Position numbers and translations under genes: made by a program | Shown here: positions 15,989 through 25,675 of the stretch, piece after piece | Layout: the number at the start of each line of letters is the position of its first letter | How positions within the stretch are numbered: the first letter of the stretch is position 1 | Notes under the pieces: generated by a model | What the model was told of the DNA's origin: nothing | What the model saw: only the letters and a program-made list of their open reading frames with translations | Database searches by the model: none | From: Thermobacillus xylanilyticus | GTDB lineage: Bacteria > Bacillota > Bacilli > Paenibacillales > Paenibacillaceae | Assembly: GCF_907165215.1 (NCBI RefSeq) | Contig: NZ_CAJRAY010000038.1 | Coordinates: 57,497-121,496, forward strand | Length of the DNA: 64,000 nucleotides | Direction: 5' to 3'

Positions 15989-16069
15989 GGCCGCCCTCCT
16001 TCCGGTTGATTGATCTAACAGACATTGTATGCGCCGCAAGCGCCGCGGAGTCACCCCGTGCCGAGCCCG

Positions 16070-16984
16070 TTACCATTCCATCAGATACTCGATGTCCGCT
16101 TCCGCTTCGCGATCCGCGATCCAGCCGTCGACCAGATCGGCAAGCTTCGATTGGGTCAAATAATCGACGATCTCTTCGCGCGCCGATTCCAGCGTCGCTT
16201 CCTGCGCGGCGGACTTGTCCGTCACGCGAACGACGTGAAAGCCGTAGCTCGTCTCGGCGATGGCCGTTTCGCCGATTTCAAGGCCGAACGCCGTTTCCTC
16301 GAATCCTTCCTCCATCTCGCCGCGTGCGAAATCGCCGACATCGCCGCCGCTTTCTTTCGTCATTTCATCGAGCGTATGCTCGGCGGCAAGCTCGGCGAAA
16401 TCCGCTCCCGCCTCCAGCTGCTTGAGCAGTGATTCCGCTTCTTCCCGTGTCTCGACCAGGATGTGCGACGCCCTCACCGTCTCCGGCTGGTCGAAGCTGT
16501 CCTTGTTCTCTTCGAAATACGCCGCGATTTCTTCGTCCGTGACGGCGACGTCCGCCCCGATGATTTTCTCGATCTTGATCTGCGTTGCAACCTGCTCCCG
16601 CAGCATTTCCTCGGAATAGCCGTAATACGCGATCTCTGCCAGGAACGCGTCCATCGATCCGTAGGGCTCGGCGAATTTCTCCATCCGCGCCTGCACTTCT
16701 TCATCAGATGCCGTCGTTCCGGCTTCCTCGACCGCCTGCCGGATCACTTCCTGACGGATCAGATCGTCGAGCACGCTGCTCCCGCCGTATGCCGCCATTT
16801 CATCGAACAGCTCGTCCTTCGTAATCTTGACCCCGTTCACGGTCGCCACGGCTTCGGCGCTTCCCGCCCGGCTGCCGAAAACATGCAGCAGAAGCGAGAC
16901 GATCAGAAGCACGGCCAGCACGGCGGTCGAAATTTTCCAGCCGAGGGTTCCCGCCGTCGGTTGGTCATGGTTGCGTTCATTCAT
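16070..16984 (-). CDS. Membrane-anchored parvulin-type foldase (PrsA/SurA-like)
   Basis: A 304-residue protein with a short cytosolic tail, one membrane helix (about residues 16-36), a SurA/PrsA N-terminal helical region starting AVATVNGVKITKDEL, and a parvulin PPIase domain (VRASHILVET to SYGFHVVRV, about residues 170-255). It would help secreted proteins fold outside the membrane. The usual PrsA lipobox is absent; the helix acts as anchor instead. ATG at 16984 follows GGAGAGGAG by 10 bases; ATG at 17005 lies upstream of that site. Confidence 0.85.
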   Translation of the reverse strand: MNERNHDQPTAGTLGWKISTAVLAVLLIVSLLLHVFGSRAGSAEAVATVNGVKITKDELFDEMAAYGGSSVLDDLIRQEVIRQAVEEAGTTASDEEVQARMEKFAEPYGSMDAFLAEIAYYGYSEEMLREQVATQIKIEKIIGADVAVTDEEIAAYFEENKDSFDQPETVRASHILVETREEAESLLKQLEAGADFAELAAEHTLDEMTKESGGDVGDFARGEMEEGFEETAFGLEIGETAIAETSYGFHVVRVTDKSAAQEATLESAREEIVDYLTQSKLADLVDGWIADREAEADIEYLMEW

Positions 16985-17085
16985 CGTCCAATTGCTCCTC
17001 TCCATTCGCGTACGTCAACCACTGTACCACGAATGGAGAACGCTTGCCTTAAATGAACCTGAAAAATGTCACCCGTCACCCGATT

Positions 17086-18048
17086 TCATGTCCGGGATCC
17101 CGTTGCCGCGCGCAAAATGTACTCGTCGAGCAGCGACCGCGACTTCATCGAATCCGCCCGCGTGGTGGCATTCCGGCGCAGCACGGCGGCGATGCCGAGC
17201 GAAGGCACGACCGCCAGATATTGGCCGCTGAAGCCGAGCGCGAAGGCGTACCCCGGCCGGTCTTCCGCGGGATCCGCGACCCACCAGTGGAAGCCGTACC
17301 GGCCGAAGATCGGCGGTTTGTACAGCGCCAGCCCTTTCGACGCGGGCCGGGTCGATTCCCGGATCCACTCCGCCGGCACGATCCGCCGGCCTTCCCATAC
17401 GCCTTCCTGAACGGTCAGCATCCCGATCTTGAGCAAATCCTCCGTCTTGAGGTACAGCCCGGTGCCGCCCTCGTGGATGCCGTGCAGTGCATTCCACTTG
17501 ACGCGGCGGATGCCCAGCGGTTCGAACAGCCGCTTGCGGGCGTAATCCAGCACGCTTGAGCCCGCCGCCGCCGCGAGAATCGCCGCGAGCAGATGGGAAC
17601 CGCCGGTATTGTACGCGAACACCGTTCCCGGCTCATGCGCGACCGGCCGGGACAATACGAATTTTACGCCGTCCGCGCTTCGTTTCATCGCCCAGTAAGG
17701 CTTGTCGAAATCGGGCCAATCGATGCCGGACGTCATCGTCAGCAGATGGCGAAGCCGGATCGACGACAACCGCGGATGCCCGTCCTTCGGCAGCAGCAGA
17801 TAGTCGCCGATCCGGTCGTCCGGCCCGCCGATCAACCCCTCATGAATCGCAATGCCGACGAGCAGCGACAGGACGCTCTTCGTGATCGAATAGACCGCCG
17901 ACAGCCTGTCCTGCCCCGACGCATGCCAGGACCAGACCGTCTCTCCGCCCTCGGCCACCGCGATGCTCCGCATGCCGCGGTCTTCAAGAAGACCGCGCAT
18001 CGCTTCCAGCCGCTCGAAGTCCCACGCGATGCGGCCCATCTTCTTCAT
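17086..18048 (-). CDS. Serine hydrolase of the class C beta-lactamase fold
   Basis: A 320-residue penicillin-binding-protein-like hydrolase. The catalytic SITK (Ser-x-x-Lys) lies near residue 54, YNTGG supplies the Tyr-x-Asn motif near residue 145, and HLLTMTSGIDW is the usual loop of this esterase/beta-lactamase family. No signal peptide is visible, so it is probably cytosolic. ATG at 18048 has GGAAGGAG 4 bases upstream. The start overlaps the DinB stop as ATGA, which suggests translational coupling. Confidence 0.85.
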   Translation of the reverse strand: MKKMGRIAWDFERLEAMRGLLEDRGMRSIAVAEGGETVWSWHASGQDRLSAVYSITKSVLSLLVGIAIHEGLIGGPDDRIGDYLLLPKDGHPRLSSIRLRHLLTMTSGIDWPDFDKPYWAMKRSADGVKFVLSRPVAHEPGTVFAYNTGGSHLLAAILAAAAGSSVLDYARKRLFEPLGIRRVKWNALHGIHEGGTGLYLKTEDLLKIGMLTVQEGVWEGRRIVPAEWIRESTRPASKGLALYKPPIFGRYGFHWWVADPAEDRPGYAFALGFSGQYLAVVPSLGIAAVLRRNATTRADSMKSRSLLDEYILRAATGSRT

Positions 18049-18542
18049 CCGGCTCCTTCCGCATCCATCGAGTCGCCCGCCGGCCAAGCGCAGGCAAGCG
18101 GGACCGGATCGAATCCAAGCTCCCGCGACCAGACCGTGAGCTGTCCGGCGTGATAGGCCTCATGCTGGACGAGCCAGCGCAGAATGTCACCGAACACCAA
18201 CTCGGATGCCGTTCCGTCCTCATGCTGCACAACCCGGATTTCGCGGTCGCGTTCCGGCGTCCAGGACCTGACCGTCTCTTCCACGAACGGCCTGAGCCGT
18301 CTGGACAAAGCGTGCAGCGCGTCGAGATCCGCATATTCCGCATATTCGTACCGATGTTCCGTTCCGTAGGCAAAACGCCGGATCCAATATTGCTCGACAT
18401 CGATGATATGGAACAGCGTGCGGAGGATGGATCCCTCCCCGTCGAGCCGCGGCGCGTCGAGTTCGACCTGCGGCACGTCCAGGCACCAGCGGAACCATTC
18501 GTCCCGCATTTTCCAGTTCAATCTGAACAGCTCGATCATCAT
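18045..18542 (-). CDS. DinB/YfiT-family putative metalloenzyme
   Basis: A 165-residue four-helix DinB-fold protein. The three metal-binding His positions can be picked out: His in RTLFHIIDVEQYW near residue 45 and two in LVQHEAYHAGQL near residues 126 and 130. Some family members are thiol-dependent transferases (mycothiol or bacillithiol S-transferases), which would fit the bacilliredoxin nearby; this is inference. AAGGAGATGGG precedes the ATG; the next codon is also ATG. Confidence 0.8.
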   Translation of the reverse strand: MMIELFRLNWKMRDEWFRWCLDVPQVELDAPRLDGEGSILRTLFHIIDVEQYWIRRFAYGTEHRYEYAEYADLDALHALSRRLRPFVEETVRSWTPERDREIRVVQHEDGTASELVFGDILRWLVQHEAYHAGQLTVWSRELGFDPVPLACAWPAGDSMDAEGAG

Positions 18543-18641
18543 CCCATCTCCTTCCGGTTGTCCGTCTTATCCGCGTCTGATCCCGCGTTCCCTGCCATCG
18601 TCCTTATGGTTGCCGGTCCCGGTGATTTGTCCGCTTCATCA

Positions 18642-18670
18642 TTGCGCGTCCGCCCGAGCCGTGCTATCAT
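18642..18670 (+). promoter_or_regulatory. Promoter for gluQRS
   Basis: TTGCGC (18642-18647) and TATCAT (18665-18670) are 17 bases apart, about 40 bases upstream of the ATG. Confidence 0.5.
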
Positions 18671-18709
18671 GACCGGCGTAAGATGCGTTCCCGCCCGGGA
18701 GGTGAACCG

Positions 18710-19690
18710 ATGACGTATCGCGGACGTTTCGCTCCGACGCCGTCCGGCGAAATGCATGTCGGCAACGCCAGGACCGCCCTGCTGGCCTGGCTCGACGCGC
18801 GGAGCCGGGGCGGTCAATTCATTCTCCGCATTGAAGATATCGACAAGCCGCGCTGCAAGCCGCAATATTATGATCTGCTGATGGAGGATCTCCGCTGGCT
18901 CGGCATCGACTGGGACGAGGGGCCGGACATCGGCGGTCCGTTCGGACCTTATGTCCAGTCCTTGCGGCTCGGAGATTACGAGCGGGCCTTGAAGCGGCTC
19001 GAGGAGCAGCATCTGCTCTACCCTTGCTATTGCAGCCGCGCCGAACTGATGGCCGTCGCCAGCGCGCCGCACGGTCTCGGCAGCGAAGGCCCCGCCTATC
19101 CGGGGACATGCCGAAAGCTGACCGAGGAAGAGCGCCGGGAACGGGAAAGCCGAAAAAGCCCGTCGCTCCGGTTCCGCCTGCCGGACCGCGCCGCGGCGTT
19201 CGAGGACGGCGCGGCCGGACCGCAGCGGTTCGAACCGGGCGCGGGCGGCGATTTCGTCGTCCGCCGGGCGGACGGCATTGTCAGCTATCAGCTCGCGGTC
19301 GTCGTTGACGACGCCGCGATGGGCATCACCGATGTCGTGCGCGGCGCGGATCTGCTCGATTCGACGCCCAGGCAGCTGCTCCTGTTCGAAGCGCTCGGCG
19401 TAGAAGCCCCGCGCTACGCGCATGTGCCGCTCCTGTGCGGACCGGACGGCAAGCGGCTGGCCAAACGGCACGGCGCGCTCTCGATCCGCGCGCTGCGCGA
19501 ACGGGGCGTCCGGGCGGAGACGATCATCGGCGCAATCGCGTCGGTCAGCGGCCTCCACGACCGCGTCGAGCCGATCGCCGCGCATGAACTGATCGGCCGC
19601 TTCCGTCTTGAGGACGTGCCCGGGGAACCGGTCATCGTGGATGAACAATGGATCAGCCGGCTGGCCGGCGAAGCGCCGCCCGCGCCGTGA
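18710..19690 (+). CDS. gluQ: Glutamyl-Q tRNA(Asp) synthetase GluQRS
   Basis: A 326-residue truncated class I glutamyl-tRNA synthetase. It opens [20 protein letters not shown] with the HIGH-like HVGN motif, has a zinc-site pattern CYCSRAE plus a later Cys in YPGTC, and the KMSKS-like KRLAKRHG near residue 250. The anticodon-binding domain of true GluRS is absent. The enzyme attaches glutamate to queuosine at position 34 of tRNA(Asp). The ATG at 18710 has GGGAGGTG 6 bases upstream; the longer frame lacks one. It converges on the GNAT gene with 34 bases between. Confidence 0.9.
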   Translation: MTYRGRFAPTPSGEMHVGNARTALLAWLDARSRGGQFILRIEDIDKPRCKPQYYDLLMEDLRWLGIDWDEGPDIGGPFGPYVQSLRLGDYERALKRLEEQHLLYPCYCSRAELMAVASAPHGLGSEGPAYPGTCRKLTEEERRERESRKSPSLRFRLPDRAAAFEDGAAGPQRFEPGAGGDFVVRRADGIVSYQLAVVVDDAAMGITDVVRGADLLDSTPRQLLLFEALGVEAPRYAHVPLLCGPDGKRLAKRHGALSIRALRERGVRAETIIGAIASVSGLHDRVEPIAAHELIGRFRLEDVPGEPVIVDEQWISRLAGEAPPAP

Positions 19691-19724
19691 CTTCACCCGG
19701 GCTTGTCCGTCCGCAAGTTCCCGC

Positions 19725-20267
19725 TCACAGCCGGCTGCTGTTGTCGAACGTCTGGACGAAGCCGTCCCACCGGTCGTCGTTGAGTTCGGTCTCCTTGTAC
19801 CCGCCCGCCGTGTACTCGCGGATGACATTGCGCCAGAAGCGCTGCGCGCCTTCATGCTCCCGGCGCTGCTTGATCTCCCACAAGCCGGGGTATGACTCGA
19901 AAATTTCGCGCACGACGGCTTTGCCGATGGAACGGCGGCGCCATTTGCGCAGAATGAGGAAGTCCGACAGATGCCGCGTCGAAGGTGTGCGCGGCGCGAC
20001 CAGACTGAATCCGTTGATCATCGCGAAGCCGGCCGCGGTGCCGTCGATCCGGATCAAGATCGGCAGCCGCCCCTCCTGCCGGCCTTCCGCCGTGAAATAA
20101 TGATCGAACTCGGGATAATCGAATATGCCGTGATCATCGGGGTCGGCGCCGGTATACTCGCTGATCTCATGCAGATAGAGCTGCATGAGATTCCGGAGCA
20201 GCGGCTTGTCTCCCGTGCCCGCCGTCAGCAGCAGTATCTGATGGCCGCCGTGATGGATGATGTTCAT
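19725..20267 (-). CDS. GNAT-family N-acetyltransferase
   Basis: A 180-residue protein with GNAT features: LPILIRIDGTAAGFAMI as the central beta strands, and a cofactor loop SDFLILRKWRRRSIGKAVV with the R-x-x-G-[IK]-G type pyrophosphate-binding pattern near residue 120. The acceptor substrate is unknown. ATG at 20267 follows AAAGGAGGG by 5 bases; the frame extends to 20306 without a better site. It is separated by 42 bases from the EamA transporter upstream. Confidence 0.8.
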   Translation of the reverse strand: MNIIHHGGHQILLLTAGTGDKPLLRNLMQLYLHEISEYTGADPDDHGIFDYPEFDHYFTAEGRQEGRLPILIRIDGTAAGFAMINGFSLVAPRTPSTRHLSDFLILRKWRRRSIGKAVVREIFESYPGLWEIKQRREHEGAQRFWRNVIREYTAGGYKETELNDDRWDGFVQTFDNSSRL

Positions 20268-20309
20268 GGCATACCCTCCTTTTCCCGCGGCAGCTTCGTC
20301 TTTCATATT

Positions 20310-21245
20310 CTACCCTTCCGCGTGCCGCGTCGCGGCAGCCGCTCCGCCGTCCCGGATCACCACGCGCTTCTTCAGCGGCATGTTCAGCAGCACAATGCCC
20401 GCCGTGAACAGGAACGCTCCCGCGATGATCCACAGCGTAATCGGTTCGCGAAACAACGCGGCCGACCAGATGAGCTGGAACAGCACCTGACAATTGCTGA
20501 CGATGATGACGGCGGGGAACGGCACGCGCTTGATCGCTTCCCCGAAGCAGAGGAAGCTGAGCCCGGTAATGAGGCCCAAGGCGATCATCGCGGCCCATGC
20601 CGCGATCGAAAAACCGCCCGGCAGCGGATCGCCCGCGAACGGCAGCGGAACCGCCGTCAAGACCGCGGCCCAGAAGAAGACGACGAAATTCATCGTCGCC
20701 GCATCCATCTCCTTGACCAGCGACTTCTGGCTGAGGACGTGAATCGCGGCGCCCACGCCGGCGAGCGCGAAGCACAGCGTCGTGAGTCCGTCCGCGCCCT
20801 CCGCTATCTCCCCGCCCGCATTGCCCCAGCCGATGATCAGGATGCCCGCCAGGGAAAGCGCTGCCGCCGTCCAGCCTTTGGGACCGATGCGCTCCTTCAG
20901 GAACAATGCCGAGACGAACAGCAGCGTGATCATCTGGACGGGCGGAATCACGATGTTGCCGTAAGAATAGCCCCATTTGAGCGCCATGTTCTCGAAGAAA
21001 TAGTTGAGGCTTTTGCCGGCGGCGCCGATCCAGATCCAGGGCAGCGCGGCGGACAGCCGGATCCTGCCGTCTTTGAGCAGCAGCCAGCCTCCGAGAAACA
21101 GCACTCCGAAGCCGAACCTCGCGAATGTAATCATCATGCTGTCCGCCATGCCGGATGCGATCTTGACCAGAATGCCGACAAAACTCCATCCGAGGGTGGC
21201 CAGCAGCAGCAGCACGTAGCCCAATCCCTTCACCCCACAAGACAA
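20310..21245 (-). CDS. EamA/DMT-family transporter
   Basis: A 311-residue protein with ten membrane helices in two EamA repeats (about residues 5-135 and 155-295), the usual drug/metabolite transporter layout, with a Lys-rich cytosolic C-terminus. It probably exports a small metabolite. The start is uncertain: TTG at 21245 begins the longest frame and GTG at 21233 is an alternative; neither has a strong ribosome site. Confidence 0.8.
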   Translation of the reverse strand: MSCGVKGLGYVLLLLATLGWSFVGILVKIASGMADSMMITFARFGFGVLFLGGWLLLKDGRIRLSAALPWIWIGAAGKSLNYFFENMALKWGYSYGNIVIPPVQMITLLFVSALFLKERIGPKGWTAAALSLAGILIIGWGNAGGEIAEGADGLTTLCFALAGVGAAIHVLSQKSLVKEMDAATMNFVVFFWAAVLTAVPLPFAGDPLPGGFSIAAWAAMIALGLITGLSFLCFGEAIKRVPFPAVIIVSNCQVLFQLIWSAALFREPITLWIIAGAFLFTAGIVLLNMPLKKRVVIRDGGAAAATRHAEG

Positions 21246-21279
21246 GGATAGCGGATCGACCGATGGTTCTCAACAGCAA

Positions 21280-21332
21280 AAGCGAGAGGCCGCGTCCGTC
21301 CGACATCAGGAACAGACACGGCCCTTGCGGGA
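21280..21332 (-). terminator. Terminator after the MATE gene
   Basis: On the minus strand GGCCGTGTCTGTTCC pairs with GGACGGACGCGGCC through G-C and G-T pairs around a short loop, followed by TCTCGCTTTTG. It lies between the MATE stop and the EamA start. Confidence 0.45.
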
Positions 21333-21362
21333 ATGAGGGAATTTCGATCCCGGATTCCGGTC

Positions 21363-22751
21363 TCAGCCGGCGGCCGTCTCCGCCGCGCGGGAGACGATCG
21401 CTTTTGACTTCCACGCCTTGCTCTTCCACCTCAGGAACAGCGCGATGCCGCGCACCCACTCATCCGCGATGAATGCGGCCCAGATGCCATACAGCCCGTA
21501 TCCCAGATGGATGCCGAGCAGATAAGTCAGCGGCACGCTGAACAGCCACATGATGAGCACGGACGACAGCGCGGTGAAGCGGGCGTCGCCGGCGGCTTGC
21601 AGGCATCGCTCGAACATGATGTTCAGGTTGCGGCCCGGCTCCAGCAGGAAGCTGAGCAGAAGCAGATTTGAACCGATCCGGATGATTTCCTCCGAATCGG
21701 TGAACAGATCGAGCAGCGGCACCCGGAGCAGGCAGATGACCGCAGCCCCGGCCAGCGTGATCAGAACGCTGCGGCCGTAATTGCGCAGCACCTGCCGGTA
21801 CGCCTCGTCCTGCTCCCCGGCCCCGACGAGATGGCCGACGATGATCTGCATGCCCCGTCCAAGAGAGATGCACAAAATCACGATGATGAAATTGATGTTC
21901 ATCGTATAGATGCGCGTCGTCAGCATGACCGAGCCGAGGCTGGCAATCATGGCGGTCGTGACGAGCTGATTCACATTATAGGACAAATTGTTGAGCGACG
22001 CCGGAACGCCGACGCGAAGCACCCGGACCACGTCGTCCAATTTCCACCGGATCAAATGCCTTGGCGTGAACGGCAATTCGACAGCCCGGCGCAGCAGGTA
22101 CAGGTTGACGATCATGCCGATAACCTGGCTGACAACCGTCGAGATCGCGACCCCGGTCACGCCCAGCTTCGGGAAGCCGAACGGGCCGAAGATCACGAGA
22201 TAGTTGCCGAAGATGTGAATGATGTTCATGCCGAGCGCGACGAACATCGTCTGGCGGGTCAGGCCGTGCGACTGGATGATCGCGACCGCCGCGGACATGA
22301 CGGCCTGCACGAACAGCCCGCCGCCGGCGATAAGCAGGTAGCGTTGCGCGATCGCGTGCAGCTCCGGTTCAAGACCGAACAGGCGGAGCAGATCGCCGCA
22401 GAACAGGACGACCATCGCGCTGACGAACAGCCCGAACAGCAGGTTGAGCGCCAGCGAAGATCCGGTGAGCCGTCCGACGTCCCGCCTAAGCCCGGCGCCG
22501 AGATACTGCGAGACAACGACGGCGGATCCCATCGCCACAAAGTTGAACAGCAGCATGCCGAACATGAGAATCTGGTTGGACACGCCGACGGCGGCCACCG
22601 CCTCGTCCGACACCTTGCTGAGCATGAACGTGTCCGTCATCCGAATGAGGGTTTGCAGGGCGGATTCAATGAAGATCGGCCAGGTGATGGCCAGCAGAGA
22701 CAGCTTGACCGTCTTGCCTGCCGATCCGCCGCCTCCGTCCTTTGGGTTCAC
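21363..22751 (-). CDS. MATE-family multidrug/metabolite exporter
   Basis: A 462-residue protein with twelve membrane helices in two MATE repeats. It has the family's WPIFIESALQTLIRMTD opening near residue 25 and the DARFTALSSVLIMWLFSVPL stretch in the second half. MATE proteins export cationic compounds by Na+ or H+ antiport. The GTG at 22751 has GAAGGAG 10 bases upstream and overlaps the stop of the isomerase gene as GTGA, so the two are coupled; the longer frame from 22802 lies inside that gene. Confidence 0.9.
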   Translation of the reverse strand: MNPKDGGGGSAGKTVKLSLLAITWPIFIESALQTLIRMTDTFMLSKVSDEAVAAVGVSNQILMFGMLLFNFVAMGSAVVVSQYLGAGLRRDVGRLTGSSLALNLLFGLFVSAMVVLFCGDLLRLFGLEPELHAIAQRYLLIAGGGLFVQAVMSAAVAIIQSHGLTRQTMFVALGMNIIHIFGNYLVIFGPFGFPKLGVTGVAISTVVSQVIGMIVNLYLLRRAVELPFTPRHLIRWKLDDVVRVLRVGVPASLNNLSYNVNQLVTTAMIASLGSVMLTTRIYTMNINFIIVILCISLGRGMQIIVGHLVGAGEQDEAYRQVLRNYGRSVLITLAGAAVICLLRVPLLDLFTDSEEIIRIGSNLLLLSFLLEPGRNLNIMFERCLQAAGDARFTALSSVLIMWLFSVPLTYLLGIHLGYGLYGIWAAFIADEWVRGIALFLRWKSKAWKSKAIVSRAAETAAG

Positions 22752-23611
22752 GTTGATCTTGCTCCTTCGATGTGATCGACCGAGAAAGCTTTTCTCAGGC
22801 AATCCAGGCCGTATCGGGCCGTGTCCGGCGCTGTACGCCCTCCGAAATTTTCAATGAACAGCTCCAGGGACAAGTAGCCGTCGTAACCCGAATCGCACAG
22901 CAGGCGGGCGAGCCTTCCGAGCGGCGCAATGCCTTCGCCCGGAAAGACGCGGTCACGGTCGGCGATCGTCTCCCGCGGCGGCTCGGCCGGGTAATCGTTC
23001 GCGTGAACGATGCCGATCCGATCGCCGCTTAACGAGCCGACGCTCTCGAACCGGCTTCCCCCGACGTACATATGGAACGGGTCAAGCAGCAGCTTCGCAT
23101 CGCCGATGCCGCTCAGGTCAAGGACGGCAACCGCGTCTTCCAGCCGATTGAGCCGCTTCGCCCGCCCCCAGAATTCGAGATACGGCTCGACGCCCATGGA
23201 GCGGCCGAGCCTCACGAGTTCCGCGAAATGCGCGGCGAAATGTTCCGGACCCGCGCCGTCGACGTCGCCGTACGGCGGCGCGGCGACGGCCGGGCAGCCC
23301 AGCTCGGCGAGCATCCTCATCTCCCGCTCGGCTTGCGCGAAACCGTCGTGCCTCGCCGTTTCACTCATATCCGCCCAGCGGAAGAAGGCGATCGCATTCG
23401 GGATCGCGATGCCGAGTGAAGCGGCGTAATCCTTAAGCTCCGCGATCGATCCTCCGGATGCGGCGTAAGCTTCGAGATCGCGCATCCAGATTTCAATGCC
23501 GTCATAGCCGGCCTCGGCGGCGACCCGAAGCTGCTCCCGGATGTCCAATTTGTACGGGAACAGCGTGGATGCGTTCAGACAGGTTTGAAACGGAAAAAGT
23601 GCATCGCCCAT
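22748..23611 (-). CDS. Sugar phosphate isomerase/epimerase (xylose isomerase-like TIM barrel)
   Basis: A 287-residue AP-endonuclease-2/IolE-type TIM barrel. Typical strand ends are AGYDGIEIW, EPYLEFWG, LLLDPFHMY, GIVHANDYP and DGYLSLELF, which place the metal-binding Glu, Asp, His and Glu. It probably isomerises or epimerises a keto-sugar or inositol-like compound together with the adjacent Gfo/Idh/MocA oxidoreductase. GGGAGG lies 11 bases before the ATG. Confidence 0.85.
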   Translation of the reverse strand: MGDALFPFQTCLNASTLFPYKLDIREQLRVAAEAGYDGIEIWMRDLEAYAASGGSIAELKDYAASLGIAIPNAIAFFRWADMSETARHDGFAQAEREMRMLAELGCPAVAAPPYGDVDGAGPEHFAAHFAELVRLGRSMGVEPYLEFWGRAKRLNRLEDAVAVLDLSGIGDAKLLLDPFHMYVGGSRFESVGSLSGDRIGIVHANDYPAEPPRETIADRDRVFPGEGIAPLGRLARLLCDSGYDGYLSLELFIENFGGRTAPDTARYGLDCLRKAFSVDHIEGARST

Positions 23612-23647
23612 GCTCAGGCCGCCTCCCGCAAAAATCGATAATGTCGA

Positions 23648-24703
23648 TTACAGTGAAACTTCGATCGTCCGTCCTTCCCGGCTGCTCTGCAAGCCGAGCT
23701 CGATCAGGCGGATTGCCGCGCGCGCCTCCTCGGGTTTCACGGCGAGTTCGCCGGCGCCGTTCACCGCATCCCGCACATTCGCGAAATAGTTCTGGTACGC
23801 GCCGGGCAGCGTCTCGACCTTGCCGGTGAACCGGAGGCCGTCCTGCATGATGTCCAGCGTGCCCCAATTCGCTTCGGGATCGCGGCCCCAGCCGGGATCG
23901 GACGGCTTCCCGCCCGCCTTGAGGGCGTTCTCCTGCGGGTCTTCGCCGTACTTCACGAACGATCCGTTCGTTCCGTTCAGCCGGTAGCGCGGGCCGGGCG
24001 TGCGGACAATGAGCGAAGAATACAGTCTGACGCTCAGTCCGTTCTCGTAGCCGAGCGTCACATCGAAGGCGTCATCGGCGGCGACGCCCTCCCGCTGCGT
24101 CCGGATGTCCGCCCGGATCGTCTTCGGCGTGCCGAACAGCTGCAGCGCCTGATCGAGGAAATGGACGCCGAGATCGTACCAGACGCCGGCTCCCGGCGCC
24201 GCGCTGTCGCGCCATCTGCCCGGAGCGGGATACGGATTGTAGCGATCCCAGCGAAACTCGGCGGACACGATCCGGCCAAGCTTTCCGCCGCGCACAATCT
24301 CGCGCACGGTTTGAAAATCGCCGTCCCACCTGCGGTTGTGGAAGACGCTGAGCACAAGGCCGCGCGCCTTCGCGAGCGCGATCAGCTCATCCGCTTCGGC
24401 AGACGTCACCGTGAACGGCTTCTCGACGATGACATGCTTGCCGGCGAGCAGCGCGTCGCGGGCGAAGGTGAAATGGTCGGTGCTCGGCGTCGTGACAACG
24501 ACGATGTCGAGTTCCGGATCTGCATACAGATCGTTCACGTCGCGCACGATCTCGACCTGCGGGTAATCCTGCTTTGCGCGATCCGTCCGGCGTTCGACGA
24601 CTTTCGCGAGCTTGAGTCCCGGCACGCACGTGATGACCGGCGCGTGGAACGTCTTGCCGGCGAATCCGTACCCGATCAGACCGACGTTCAGCGTATCCTT
24701 CAT
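23648..24703 (-). CDS. Gfo/Idh/MocA-family oxidoreductase (first copy)
   Basis: A 351-residue NAD(P)-dependent oxidoreductase. The Rossmann motif GLIGYGFAGKTFH is at residues 8-20, the cofactor-site EKPFTV is near 97 and the catalytic His/Asp region is GVWYDLGVHFLDQ near 180. It has the second half of the iolX/yhhX-like subgroup. Probable role: oxidation of a sugar or inositol derivative. The ATG at 24703 (MKDTLN) has AAAGG 12 bases upstream; the ATG at 24715 is adjacent to that site. Its neighbours are the isomerase and an AraC regulator. Confidence 0.85.
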   Translation of the reverse strand: MKDTLNVGLIGYGFAGKTFHAPVITCVPGLKLAKVVERRTDRAKQDYPQVEIVRDVNDLYADPELDIVVVTTPSTDHFTFARDALLAGKHVIVEKPFTVTSAEADELIALAKARGLVLSVFHNRRWDGDFQTVREIVRGGKLGRIVSAEFRWDRYNPYPAPGRWRDSAAPGAGVWYDLGVHFLDQALQLFGTPKTIRADIRTQREGVAADDAFDVTLGYENGLSVRLYSSLIVRTPGPRYRLNGTNGSFVKYGEDPQENALKAGGKPSDPGWGRDPEANWGTLDIMQDGLRFTGKVETLPGAYQNYFANVRDAVNGAGELAVKPEEARAAIRLIELGLQSSREGRTIEVSL

Positions 24704-24748
24704 TCGTTCGACCATCCTTTCCCCGAAAAGATAAGCATGAGTCCGGCA

Positions 24749-25675
24749 TCAGTAGCTTGAGCCCGCGTTGTACAGGATGCGATTCGGCGGATAGGGAGAA
24801 TCGCTCTCGCTGACCGGATGCAGCTCGCTGTACCGCGGATCGTAGTATTTTTTTCGATATTTGGTGGCGGTAATCCCTTTCACGTTCTTGAACACCCGGC
24901 AGAAATAGTTCTCGTCCGTGAACCCGACCGCATAGGCGACGTTCTTCACGCTCCGTTCCTCGTAGAGCAGCAGCTGGCATGCCCGCTCGATCCGGCGCTG
25001 GATAATCATCTCCCGCGGCGTGCGGCCCGTGTAGCGGACGAAGGAGCGCGAGAAATGCTCATGCGTCCAGCCGACACTCTGCGCCAGCCGATCAATCGAA
25101 AGCGGTTCGTCGAGATGCTTGTCGATGTAGTCAAGCGCTTTCAGAATCTGCGGCGGAATGCGGTTTTTGTCCCGCGTGACCGGCTGATCGACGATCAGGC
25201 CGTTGATCTCCTCGAGCAAGGCGGCCAGCAAGGCGCTGCCCCGCTGCTGCAGCTTGTCGGGATACAGATACGCGATGTTCATGATCTGCTTCATCATGCC
25301 GACGAGCAATTCGTCTTCCGCCGGGATGACGGACGGACCGTCCGGCTGCAGGATCGCAAGCGGCGGCGCCTCCCCGTTTCGGTGGAAATAGCCGAAATGG
25401 ATGAACAAGTGGCGGGACGGCTGCACCGGATCGTACTCGTACTGATGCGTCTCGCCCGGTCTCGTCACGATGAAACACGGTTCGCTGAGCGTGTACGCCA
25501 TTTCGCCTACGCGGTAGATGCTTTTGGTGCCGTCGGGAAAATAGAGCAGTTCGTAGTCTTCGATCTGCCGCGGCCCGAGACCGGTGCCGGCGCGTTTCAC
25601 GATATCGCCCGCAACCCGGATGGCGGGAAGACATTCATGCGGCGGACGAAGCTGCACGTTGCCGCTGCGGTCCAT
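24749..25675 (-). CDS. AraC-family transcriptional regulator
   Basis: A 308-residue regulator. An N-terminal cupin-like sensor (residues 20-150) is followed by a C-terminal AraC pair of helix-turn-helix motifs (about 190-285), with SIDRLAQSVGWTHEHFSRSF and VKNVAYAVGFTDENYFCRVF. This layout is very common for sugar regulators in Paenibacillaceae. AAGGAG stands 10 bases before the ATG. It probably controls the isomerase and oxidoreductase genes immediately downstream. Confidence 0.9.
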   Translation of the reverse strand: MDRSGNVQLRPPHECLPAIRVAGDIVKRAGTGLGPRQIEDYELLYFPDGTKSIYRVGEMAYTLSEPCFIVTRPGETHQYEYDPVQPSRHLFIHFGYFHRNGEAPPLAILQPDGPSVIPAEDELLVGMMKQIMNIAYLYPDKLQQRGSALLAALLEEINGLIVDQPVTRDKNRIPPQILKALDYIDKHLDEPLSIDRLAQSVGWTHEHFSRSFVRYTGRTPREMIIQRRIERACQLLLYEERSVKNVAYAVGFTDENYFCRVFKNVKGITATKYRKKYYDPRYSELHPVSESDSPYPPNRILYNAGSSY

